A stretch of 64,000 nucleotides of DNA from Pseudoscleropodium purum. Its lineage: Eukaryota; Streptophyta; Bryopsida; Hypnales; Brachytheciaceae. The notes under the pieces were generated by a model that saw only the letters and a program-made list of their open reading frames with translations, was not told where the DNA came from and did not search any database. The DNA is taken from assembly GCA_963969395.1 (NCBI GenBank), contig OZ017796.1, positions 29,068,243-29,132,242 of the forward strand, written 5' to 3'. The position numbers were made by a program, and so were the translations under genes. Each line of letters begins with the position of its first letter. Position 1 is the first letter of the stretch. Below, piece by piece: positions 11,776 through 24,200 of the stretch.

Positions 11776-13303
11776 ATGACATCCATCCATGATCCGGTGT
11801 GCTTCAGCGGCCCCTTGCCTAGCCCAACTTTTTCGCAACGGCAGATGCCTAGCATGCTTTCTTTGTTTGTAAGATTTTGGAGTGAGGAAACTTTGGAATG
11901 GATTTGTCACGAAACCAATAGATATGTGAGTGAGATGGACCCAGAAACGCAGTTGCCAATGGGCAGTGCCTATTGGTGGGGCCTATGTCCCATGGAGTTG
12001 CAAGCGTTTCTAGGAATATCGTTGATGATGGGGATAAAGAAACTCCCTAATCATAGGGCATATTGCAATTAGTAGTTCCCTTTTCTATTTTGCCAAATCA
12101 TCTCAAGTACTATGTCCAAAGTAAGATTTTAGGACATCATATGTTGTCTTCATGTGGTTGATGACAATGCCATTGACAGCCAAGGTCATTCAAATCATGG
12201 AGAGTAGCTCGTGAAGTTGGGGTGGCTCCTCACAAAGATCAAGCAAAGGTGCAAGTTCAATTGAAATCTCCACTAAGAAGTCACGGTGGACGAATCCATG
12301 ATTTGGTACAAGGGCAAGTATTGTCCAATCCGGCAATACTTGCCCAAAACCCCCACCAAGTGGGGAATCAAAGTCAAGTGCTTGGCAGATGCAAGGACAA
12401 AATATGTTTATGACTTTGACGTTTATACTGGATCTCTGCAGCGATCTTCAAGGCGAGGAAGCATGGGTGGTGGAGCCAAAAATGGCTATGAAGTTGTAAT
12501 GCTCCTCACGCAAGATTTGCATGGCAGAGGTCATGTGGTAGTGACATATAACCATTTTACATATTTGAAGTTGAACATGGATTTAGCGGCATTGGGGACA
12601 TACGCTACTGGCACTATGGTAAGCAACTGTGTGGGTTTATTGCAAGCTCTCTCCCAACGACACTTGTTTGCACAAGAGCCGTAGGGCACAATTGCTTGGC
12701 GGATGCACTCTAGTCGCAAGGTGAGCTGTGTGATTTAGGTGGATAGGAGGCCCATGCTGCTGCTGTCATCTTTTTTCCGGCCATTGCCTAGTTTGGGACA
12801 GTCTTGGCCCACGGTGCCTCATTGGGTGCGTGGCAAGGAAGTGCACATTGTCACGTCATCCGTTCATAAAGGTTACACCAAATTCATGCGCGGCGTCGAC
12901 ATCGCAGACCAGATGAGAGGTGCGTACTTGTCACAAGTGAGGAGCCAGAAATGGTGGCATCGACTCTTCTTTTACTTGTTGGACACTTGTGTTGTAAATT
13001 CATATATTTTGTACAAGGCCATATGCGAGCGTCTTGTACAACAACCGATGCAACGAATAGACTTTCAATTTCTGTTGGCGGAGTCTTTATGCAAACCTTG
13101 GCAGTTGAAGAGTGTGTGTGTGTGTCGCAGTTCCATTTGGGAACACTGGGAGTTCATTCTCTAGTGAAGACAACAAGTAGACAAAAATGCCGATTTTGTT
13201 TTGGCAAGACTCGTACAAATCTGACTTGCTTGCAGTGTGGAGGTGTGCATCTGCATTTGGAGGAGTGCTTCCATCGAACTCACTATCCACTTAGACGGTA
13301 ATT
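11776..13303 (+). pseudogene. piggyBac-type (PGBD/DDE_Tnp_1_7) transposase relic
   Basis: Three open segments (11776-12072, 12286-12684, 12739-13164) lie in one frame, separated only by stop codons. A fourth (to 13301) is in another frame after a (GT)n tract near 13110-13125. The segments follow the piggyBac order: LQAFLGISLMMGIKKLPNH, then MSKVRF (about 12112-12129), VDESMIWYKGK, TPTKWGIKVKCLAD, FDVYTGS, GVDIADQMRGAY with KWWHRLFFYLLD, and a C-terminal Cys-rich finger (CRFCFGK, then CLQCGG). The first catalytic Asp (VDES) and the GVDxxDQ Asps are present. The second, expected before NxFT, reads TYNHFT, so Asp is replaced by Tyr. With at least six stops and a frameshift, the copy is dead. Terminal repeats and TTAA target sites were not located. 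Confidence 0.85.
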
Positions 13304-16300
13304 GACAAATAGCAATGCACCTGTGCGGACATGAAGGGACAAGACGGGAATGGGAACAGGAGGCGATGTCTTCATAGCTACAGCGTAACCGCTTCAGTGG
13401 AGCATTTTTTGTGGTGGTCGTTTGCCTATGCCTTCTACAAAGTATACCTAACTTTTGTTGTGTTTGTGACTTGTATGTTCAGGTACTGCAATATTTATCG
13501 CGATTGTCATGCTTACTAGTTAATGAGGTGGTCCAGAATCGGGGGAGGGTAGTAGGAGGTCATCGTGCAAGACGGGAACTGGAAGTAGCAACGTCGCTCG
13601 GAAATTTATATGAGTCAAGGTTTCCTTCATTTTGTTTTCTTGTTTTTTTGTCAGTTGAAAGATCAGAGTTCACTTCAAGACGGGAGTCTTTAGCCACGTG
13701 ACTAGCTGCAAGTCCATGTCTTTGGGGGCGCTTTCCAGTGACAGTCCGTCGTGGGAGTGTTTTGGAGAGACTGGAGAACACAATACTTCCAAAGACGACA
13801 GTGGCCGTTTTTAGTGCGGCTTCACTACCAACATTGTCGAGTGGTTCTCAAGTTTGAGTTCTCATTTTGAAGTGACGAACAAGTCGATGTTCATCCGCTG
13901 CCTGAACACATTGAAGATAGAGATGCGAAAAGAAGACTGCAAATATTTAGTGGGCTTGTTGAGTCTCTACAGATTGTAGTCTAGTTCTGCACCTTGATGT
14001 TTTCCATTGTCTTGTTCTTGTGAATATTTCGAGGTGTAGGCATCACAAAGACTATGCCATTTTGAGTGTCAAATTGCTTGTCTCATGTAATTATTTTGAT
14101 AAGGAGAGGCTAGCAAAATTCATAGTTAAAGTGTGTTTGTCAATGTTCGGTGGCTTATGATGCTTCTGTGTTCCGCTGATAGAAGTGAGTTGCAGTACTT
14201 CACTGACAGAATTTGTAGCTCCATGGAGTGCACTTGAGGAATGTGAGTGAATCACTTTTTTGACAGCACGGACACAATTTTGAAGGTACTTTGTAGATAT
14301 TTCAGTTTTATAATGCATACACCTTGTTTGTTTATTATATTCTCGCTTGTACACCCTGTTAGTTTATTATATTCTCATTTAGTTTACTCGTGTTCTAAAG
14401 ACGGGCATGTCTGTCAGCTCTTCGTACAATGCAGCCCAGCTACAGCGAGCGGGATGAGGGCATCCTTGCAGAAAAACTCTGTGTAGCCTTGGTAAGCGTA
14501 GATCTCGCAATTGCAAGCTCCACATCGTCCATGTCGAGGCATTTTTTGCAGATTCAATTTCGAGAACTCACACAGGGAATATTGCTCTTATGACTAGTTT
14601 TCAACTTATTTTTCCTGCCTTCTCTGAGATAGATACAGTGACTTATGTAAAGAACAATGCAACTGCCCGGGACAATCAAACTCTGAAATCAGCAGGTCAA
14701 ACCTCTTGATCTATGCACGACTTATACAAACAATCATGTAAACTGGATTGGTATACATGGTCTTAGTAATACTTCAAGATCCTACGGTTACTTCCAATTT
14801 CCAAACTCACCAGCTCTCCACAACATTCCTACAAATTTGACCACTTTTCACGCCTCCTGGCACTTCGCAATGAGTCCAGATGTTCCAGGGTTAACCCTGT
14901 AACGTTGCTGCAGACAATAAGTGTTCAATGGATGAAAGAGAATTTTTCTATATAGGATAGAAGTGCAACTATTCATTCTTAGAGGGTTCTTTTGTGAAAA
15001 GGGAACATCTTTTACAATAGTTTGACTTCCAATGCATACTTTTTTATTTTTTTAAGCAATTGATTCTCATGGTATTAGAAAATGATGATTTCTTTGGAGA
15101 CCAACTTGTCTTTACAAGGTTAAGAGTAGTGCAAGGAGAAGCAAATATTTTTAGAGGTGCAATGATAGAAATGATAGGGATTGCAAAAACTTTGGTAATT
15201 TTATCGCTTGAAGTGAATTTACTATGAATTTTCTAAAGCAAAAAGTGCTCTTTAACGCATAGCCAATGTTTAGACTCTTCCAATTTTGATCTTTCAAGAA
15301 CTACTTTCCAGCTCATTACTTCTTGCTTACTTGCTCACTACTTTGGGACATGTGTCACAAACTCATTAGTCCAAACCTTGCAAAGGACAAAAAAATACAT
15401 TTCAAACTTTGGTTGGAAATTTGTTCCAACTTTGGTTGAAAATAATTACACCCTATAGGCTCTAGGTCATTGGTCATGAATGGGTGCCTCTACCTTAAAT
15501 TGATCTTGAAGTGCAAACATCCAAAACTGTCAAAATAAGCAATTGAGCATAATTGGAGGTACCTTTTCTAAAAATTGCATTTTTGTAGTATTAGCAAATG
15601 AAAATCATGAATTTTTTTAAAATCAAATTTTGGGATATGACATGTAATTATTATGAATTTTCAAAGTAGAACTTCATAGATCATTAAAAACATCACACAA
15701 CTTGGTTCTAAATTGGAAAAACACTCACGTATAATGCAATAATCTCATTCTAGGAGTGAGTCTTTTGCCCTATTGGACAAGGCTGAGACCCCTCATTATA
15801 ATCTTTTAATCTGTGAGGTTCAAAGTTTTTGAAATTTTTTCCACTCTTGTAGTAGTCTAGTACAAAGTACAAATTTTTGTGGTCGAATTTTAGAAAGAAA
15901 ATTAAAGAAAATCATTTTGTTTCATTGTCCTAAAAATCATTTTTGTCAAAAATGTATGTTGGTCTTTTAGGGTTTAATAATAAAAGTGTATAATAGTTGA
16001 ATAAATGGTAGTATAGTCATGAAGTGCTTCTTTTCTATTCAAATATCTTTGTTCAAATTTTTTTGTACTTCCTCATTCAAAATACAATTCTAAATTTTTT
16101 TGTGTATTTTAAAAATATCTTTTGCCAAATCATAAAGCATTGTTAGTAGAGTCTTTAATTGATTTGTTTAAATCTTATTCATTGGTTTGGTTTTGAGTTC
16201 TTTTTCTTCATTCAATTTCCACTTCATCTTTCTATAAGTTTCAATCACATGACAAACTTGTGACATTTTCAATTAGAAGATTTTTTATGTTAGTCTAAAG

Positions 16301-16458
16301 TAAATTGAAAATAGGCTAATCTATACTACCCTTGAATGTCCTATCTCATACAATTTCATATTGTAACTCTAATTATTTTCATTTTTTCTTATATTGTAAC
16401 TTTAAATATAGTTATTTTCTCATATCCATTTGGTTGCTTTGTTGTATTTCATAAGTAT
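13304..16458. other. No gene; decayed repeats
   Basis: The first kilobase (to about 14500) is moderately GC and may be the tail of the piggyBac element or other TE debris. From 14500 onward the DNA is AT-rich with no coding signal. The stretch 14880-15080 resembles 29870-30060 (ttttgtgaaaaggga, then acaatagtttgacttccaat), which marks another dispersed family. Confidence 0.4.
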
Positions 16459-17377
16459 TGACCCCTAAAGGACCATTGTCCCTTTAAGAGACAAATGAGA
16501 TTTTGGATAGGTACTGACGGGCTGAAATTTTTCCTTATTTTTTGAAATCTTTTATAAAGATAAAAAAATTGATTAGCTTCATGGAAATATATATTTTTTT
16601 CAATCGGTGCCCTAGTAACAAAAGTTCTACCCAAATAAACTCAAAATAGAGGATGGGGGGCATTGAAAAAAAATTTAATTTAAAATTTTAATTTTTTTTC
16701 CTCATAGATTATATTTTTGTATAAATGTAAAGCTTTTATTCATTCCATTTGGATTTCTTATGAGAAAGTTATGGACAATCTTGTTTTTCGGGCAATTAGA
16801 GCATCTTTTTGAAAAAATTAACTTGTAGGATTCATTTTTGAATGCAATTTTTACAATTTTTCCAAAAAAAAGTTCCACAATGTCTATCTTGCTTGCTAGA
16901 AAAATCTCACCATTGGAATTAGTGCATTTTAATTCCATTTTAGAGATATTAATAATTTAGATTTTCCTTCTATCTCATACCCACTTCAATTTAACAATTT
17001 TTTAAAGAAGAAAAAATAATCTTCTTGAATATTTTGAATTTTTCCTACACTCTCAACTCAATTTTGTATCATAAAGATGTAAAGCTCAAAACTTTGTAGT
17101 GCAAAAAATTTAAGTTAAAAATGTTCAAAGTCAAAAAATCTAGTTCTGCAATGTGTTGAAAAACTTGTTTTTTCCACCTTAAACGCAGATATTATGCAAT
17201 CTATGCGGTTGAAAATTCTGAAATTTTTTCCACACATTCTCATACTAGTTAGATGTGAGATCCTGCGATTAAATGTGAAAAGAAAACAATTAAATTTTTT
17301 TTTTACCTTTTGCTATAAAAATGGCAATTTTGAGTGTTTTTTAGCCAAAAAAAAGGCCTTGGTCCTTTAGGGGTTAA
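16459..17377. mobile_element. Non-autonomous TIR element, family B (about 920 bp)
   Basis: The left end reads ttgacccctaaaggaccatt. The right end, in reverse complement, reads ttaacccctaaaggaccaag, so the termini are imperfect inverted repeats carrying the plant-telomere-like core CCCTAAA. The interior is AT-rich and noncoding. A second, truncated copy lies at 46439-47220, recognisable by cattccatttggatt-type and tctgaaattttttc-type blocks in the same order. No clear target-site duplication was found. Confidence 0.6.
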
Positions 17378-18200
17378 AGGTCAGAGGGAATATATTATAT
17401 TAAGTACATAGTGTCATGACCCATGTCACAAAATCCATCGCATTTTCATCTTGGAGAAATATCATCCAATTATTTCATCTGATATTCAAGATGAAAACCT
17501 AGAGCACAACAAGTGGGCAATGTTCCTCAACGTGAGCACATTGATTCATTGCAATTTGAGGTTGCTAACTTAGTAAATGATTAGATGAGTTACTAAAGGG
17601 AGACACAATTCGCAGCGTAAGATTTGCGCTGGGGAAACGTTCAGCGAACTCGCTGTGATTCCTTACCCGCCCTCAAGGCAGAGAAACGTTTCATCAAATT
17701 CGTTTAGTTCCCTACTGTTGGAAAGATCAGTTGCTGCTGGAAACAGGGTTTTTTATATCAGGTAGGATCTGCTCCCTTTACCGTTTCAGTATGATCTACC
17801 TTACTCCTAAGAAAGGAACTTACACAAACTCCTAAATGCTCCTAAATGCGCCCCCAAATTACACAATCTCCTGTTCGTATACGCATGAGAAACAAACCTC
17901 CGAAGAGAAATTCTGAATCAAGGAACGCAGAAATGAAGAACATCACACTGCAAAATAGATTCTAAACGAAGTGATTCTAAGGTTTCATTACTTATACATG
18001 AGTTCGAGTAGCAAATATTAACGTGGTACCAGGTGTGTACCGTAATCTGTTTGTAAAGTCCAATGGGTATGGCAGCCCATACGCAGAATCTCTCGCCAAA
18101 CTAATTCTGAGGAATTTAATAGAGGGTTCTTTAGTACGATACTGGTACTTTCAAAGTTCTGGAGTGGCGTACAAAAATGAGTCAACACCCTGAGCAGCTG
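17378..18200. other. Spacer downstream of the TRMT2A-like gene
   Basis: No open frame is supported. The stretch 17590-17720 is GC-richer and contains a near-repeat (gaaacgttcagcgaactcgc, then gaaacgtttcatcaaattcg). The minus-strand 3' UTR of the methyltransferase gene must begin here. Confidence 0.4.
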
Positions 18201-21200
18201 CTACCTTTCGAACAGCATAACCATCTCACAATGTTTTGTATGCGGGAAAAGGTCCACTGCGCACGCTTTCACAGGATGAAAAGGCTCAGATGGAGGCAGC
18301 GTCTTCACTCTGCGTCGTGCGTGTCCTAAGTTAGACCCTCTGAATCCTCCTCTGCTCTTCTGCTTCTCAACAGGACCTTCCTTGATAGGCATACACAACT
18401 CCACAGCATTGGCGAGCAGGCTTTCAGGGTTGCAGGAAATATACCTGCACAAGACATGACAGAGAGGGTTCATAACTTAAAAGAAATTTGCAGTAACAGC
18501 TAAGGATGTTGGATGCAACGTAACGATATACACTTGGCCCCAAACAAATGAAAAATAAGTAAATAATAAAATCGACGTCTGCAGAACAACATTTCCAATG
18601 AAGATATAGCAGTCGTCAAAAACAAGAACAATCACACGAAGAGCGATATCAACTATGGAAGGTTTCGAGACTGCAATAATCTAACGAACTGACAATGCAA
18701 AAATCAAGAATGACCAGCACAATGAACAAGATGAAGTACTTACACCAGACGCTTGAGCTTCTTGTGTAGCCTCAACGTTCTTAAGACCTGCCACATAGCC
18801 AAAGCCCGCTCGATTACAATGCAGTTAAGGACACCAATAAGAAAGAAAACATATCTTTGTGGATGAAAATGTGCTCAGAATTAAGAATCCCATTATTTTC
18901 TTTGCAACCGCAACTAGCCGTGGCTATTACAGCTCGTCATGTCATGTTTGGGAACAAACAGGTTTCCACCATGATTTGCAAATCAGACCTCAAATACTAG
19001 ACTGATAATGTTCGGCTGATAATGTGAATTTTGACAAATGCTCAAACACTTGGAATGATATTACCAGAAAACTATCCTTACCACATGATGAAGTCCAACA
19101 CGGGGTGGATCAACTATAGCCACAATATTTTTGAATTCCTGTCTCTTTTCCTCTTGCTGCTTCTCAGCATTGTCAACAGCAGTAATTACTTGTCCCTGAC
19201 TACCTTCTCCATCTTTCCCAACTTCAGGTTCTGAATTCTTTTCGCTATAATCTAGGACGTCTATTGCATACTCCTTCAACAAGTTGCTCATCACGTCTTC
19301 TGCCTGCTCATTTTGACAAACCATAATCATTCTTAGAATCGTTATTTCCGCTCTATTGTACACAATCGGTAAAAGTTACTATTATAAATCCTCAAAAAGC
19401 ATTCTAGAAACGAAACTGCCTACAACAACACACAGCAAAACACAGGAAATTGTGCATCTACGTACCTTACCACAGATGAACCGGCAATTTTTTATACCGT
19501 TCAAATCTGCATTAAGTTGGGCATCGGCAATTGCTGATGCGTTCATCTCAATTCCAACTACCTGAGAAGTTCCCCAAACCATATAAATTATTGATGCCAG
19601 TGATGCATCTAAAGGAAAATTGAGCCATTTGTACACTGCTTTTGACCAGCAAAGTTCCATACTTAACTTCATAAGACGAAAGGAGTTGCGGCATACCATT
19701 CCAACTCGTTTGGCGAGTGTCAACCCGATAGCACCTGTCCCACAGCACACGTCAAATAGCAAGGTGTCCGGACCAAGTCCAGCCCAATCGCCAGCGAGAG
19801 AATAAAGCTTCTCAGCACCAGCTGAATTTACCTGCCGTACAAAATTGGTAGAAACGTTCCTTTCCATAATCCAGATTTTCATAGAACAAAAACTTCAGAA
19901 AATACAAACCGGGTACGTGGCATTGTATTCATTATAACTTGCACAACATACAGGACAATTATTACAGATAAGGGACGACATTAGGGGAAAAACAATATCT
20001 TCATGGATTACAATTTTGCCAATACCCAAGTAAATAGGTCCTCCCATACAATACACTAAGTAATATGGTATCGAAGACAAACCTGAAAGAAAGCAGTTGG
20101 TGATATCCTGAATTTCGAAATACCAATATAGTCGTGAATATGAGCTAGAGGTTCATCAACAGAATTTCCTGAATTGTGGGAGTCCTCCAAACTAGGCAAT
20201 GGTAAAGCATGTAAAGGGCAATCCGCAGGTGCAGAATTTGATACTCCCACGTGGTCCTGACAGGTCAACAACAACAGGTTCATAACAGGTCAAGCCCTAG
20301 TGTTCATCCTTGACGAGAGCGTCCGACACTAATAGAAGGAATTTAAGTGTGAGCACACACCTGGACAAGAAGGGCAGTCAATGGTAATCGAGGACTAGCC
20401 GAAGTTGCAGCCTCAACAAGCACTTTTGCCATTTGCTTGTACTCTTCTGACGCTCGATCTTCTGGAACGCCTGTTGGACACACCTGTGAAAAAAGAAGAT
20501 AAGCGGAAGTGCCACTGTCCACTGATGCTAAGATAATCGTCGTCCACCAGATTCATAAACGCAAGCGGCAGTAATACGATTCTTAAAACGCAGGACTAAC
20601 ACAATCCAAAGAACAGTCGTAAATTGTGAGCAATAATAACAGAAAAGGTACCCGTAAGCTTATTCATTTAAAAATACCTTGCACACAACCTGAGGTCAGA
20701 GGTTCATTCAACTTCTTCACTAGTTTAAGCATTTAGAAAGACCTCTCAAGTAACTCTATGATTCCTGTCAAAAAAAGATGTCTTACCTGTACTACTAGCA
20801 TGACTTCTGCAATCTCCTTGCCTATTTCATCAACAGATCCAGGTTCTCTGCCTTCTCGAATCTGCACACAGCACCAGCGCAATGTGAATGACTGATAGCC
20901 TCATATGCCTGATTACAAGAAGAACTGTACTCTCTTTAAAACATGACAGTCAGAAAACCTTTACGATCTACAGTCCATCACCAGACTACGTGATAAAGCA
21001 GCTCTTGGGGATGACAACAAGCAGCAACAACCGAAAATTGCAGCTCTAGTCCTTCATACAATTTCTCCCCTTCTATAATTCTCGTGTAAAAATCTTGTAG
21101 ACAAGTGCCTTGCATATGTGCACCGGACATCTTGTTTAAGTAAATTTTTAACAAACTACTAGAACTGACATCGACATGCAGAAGAAGCTTACAGCGAGCA

Positions 21201-24200
21201 TACGCCAGAAACCAGTATTATCTGTTTTATTCCAGACAGGAAGCTTTGATGCTCGTATGAAAGTCTGAAATGCTGCTACAAAGCTTAGTGCAACTTTCGA
21301 TACATTGCGGCAATCTCCTGGTTCAGCAATTGCATTGATACCCTCTCTGTTTGATCCACATACGGTACTCAGTTTTAGAACCGCGCTTGACAACTCTACA
21401 TATAAGTCAGAATTGTAAATGAAATGACGAGAAGACAAAATGACATCTGAAGTCCAGATATTGAATTTAGGGAGCACATTTAGTAAAAGATGCCCAAAAT
21501 AGCTATAGAAGACATTCAATACCCGGTATTAAATAGTGAGCATGAACTGGTGAAGCAAAATCCGACCTGAACGAACCAAGCTGAAATCCAACGACACGCT
21601 GCTTTCCATCCGGCCCCAACCCAATGGCGAATTCACATTTATTGCGATAACCATCCACAACAGGAGATGGCAATATCCCTTCAAACTCGCAAGGTAGGCC
21701 TTCTGCATGCCCGACAACACCTTCCACATATCAGGAAACGCTTCCAAATTAATAGGAACGGGAAAGAAAGAAGAGAACCAGAACTGAGCACATACCTCGG
21801 TCCTTCGCAGCTGCCAGCCAGTCTGGTAAAAGCATCCCAGACGGACATCCTTTCCTGATGTTTCGGGCCTGTAAAAGAATTTATATCATAACAGCCTAGA
21901 GACAGTCTCCTCAAAATCATCTGAAATGTAAGATGCAGCCCACTGAGAAATACTCCCTCCGTCCCATAATATTAGTCTTTTTTTCAGTAACGAAAGTAGT
22001 AACGAAAGTATTAAGGATTTGGCAACATTTTTTCTAAGTGTGTTAAAATCAAATGATAGTCAATGTGCAATGAGTCCTCTCAAGTGCAAAACTAGTGGAC
22101 GTGGCTATTAATTGCAATCAAGGAAAGATCAGAAAATAGGAAGTTACAATAGATACAAAGTGCCACACATCAATAAGGAAGACTTCCTACACAACTATCT
22201 TGCCCTCTCAATGTGTTTAGATTTTTACAAGAAAGGCTTTGGAATTCAATAAATTCAATGAAAAGTTCAATGCCTCTATTTTTTTTTTAACTTTTTTTGA
22301 CTATTTTAAAAAAAATTTAAAATTTGTAAAGTGGATAATAAACTCGACTTCTTGTGCTTCATTCCATTAGTAAAATTTTTTTTTAAAAAGAAATCATCTT
22401 CAACCCTAAACTCAGGTCTTAAGTAAAAGGGATAAGTAATTTGGGACAAATGGAAAAGACAAAAGGGCCTGGCATTATGGGACGGAGGGAAGTGCACAGG
22501 AACACTCGGCTTAAGTATGCCCTAAACAAGACATCAAAGTTTAAAACTGAGAGGGAAGAGATGTACACAGAAATTCAAATTTTCATGAAGCTGAATCAAT
22601 TGCAAGATCTGTGCGAAATTCTTGTGAGAAACTGTAAGAGGACTTACAAGGCGCTTGAGAACTTGAACTATCTCTTCTTTCTTTTTTCCCAGCTGTTCTT
22701 CGTACGGCAAGTGCGCAAGAGGAGTCACCACCTGGGTCACATTCCTGTAAGGTTCCAAGGATTTTTTCTCACTTTCGTCCCCTGAGACATCCTCTGCCAT
22801 TGCATGGTCTTCCCCGTTATTATCCTCTTCTTTATCACCAGCAAGAGCCGCCTCCGTCACTCCGACAGCCTTTTGTTCCCATGCACGAGGTAATACATCA
22901 GCAAGCTTCAACCTCTTGTTACTCACGGACATTCCGTCCAGGATCTGCTCAAACCAAAAGAAAAGAGGACATAAAAATAGTCAAAAAATTACCTCGTTCT
23001 ATCATCGTCAGCAGAACAAGGGCAGTAATGTGTAAATTGCAATGTACACCCTTTATTCAATATACTGTTGCTTAAACTACTTTAAACAAAACAACGTTAC
23101 TAGTTGGCCATCTAGTATCCACATGTTTAGAAGCAGATCACTTGATGACAAAGCTTTCAACAATCCCATTGCAAAGTTACACCTCGCTCCACCATACTAA
23201 TAGTAAGAGGCAACACTCATAGAATAAAGAAAGAAGTAACTGCTGAGGTGAATTGTTAGTAAACTTAACCATATTGCAAAATAATTACATCAAACCCGTT
23301 CCACTACCATGTCCAAGGAGGCTTGAAGCTACATTTGCAGCTCTCAAGGCGGTCAGAAGCGCAACACTAAATTAGAAAAATATACGTTACTGTAGCCTCC
23401 CGTAATTACTTTGGTCCACAGTAAGTGCTGTATATAGTGTGGTGAAGCAAAGGAACGGATAGAAGGAAGCCATTTAGAATTGAAGAACCTGAAATCTGCA
23501 ACGAAGAGACATACCTCAGCAGACTTCGTCAGTTCCTCTTGAGAACGAAATCCCAGAAAGCACACCTTCATGGACTTCCTCTTCTGTGCACTCGTGTATG
23601 AAACACCCTGCGCGCACAATACAGAAAAGTTCAACTCGTTGATGACACTTCCAAGAGCGTGCAGAAAAGTACACCTATCTGATGGGACGTAAGCTAGATG
23701 ACACTAAAACTGTTAGCGACCTGATCAAGTCTCTTATACTGACCCTTCTTCCCAATAGCAACTCATCTTATTCAAAAACTAGGTTGGCCTTCACTTAGCA
23801 AGTTGGGTGTAATCATGACTTGTCAAAATTTATAAGGCCACTGCTCTTGCATGGTAACGGGTTTGTCTACCCTCACAACCTCCCCCTTTAAAATTGTATG
23901 TAAGAATCCATAGAGTTAAAAAAATTTAATCTCAAGGGGTTCTACTCTTGTAGTGTCCAACGTGATCTCTCCATAACTCAATACTGATCTGCTAATGAAA
24001 ACACAATACTAAACATTGGTTACCATACTCTAAGTAACGCAAACAGTATCCTCTACTTAGTGCCCGCACTAGCTACCGGATCAACACCACAGCATTCACA
24101 ATCAACCATAACATTCACAATTCTCAACTGAAAACACGTGTATTTAACACACGTATCATGAAGCTTGATTCCGTAGACACGGCACCAAAATTCTTGCAAA

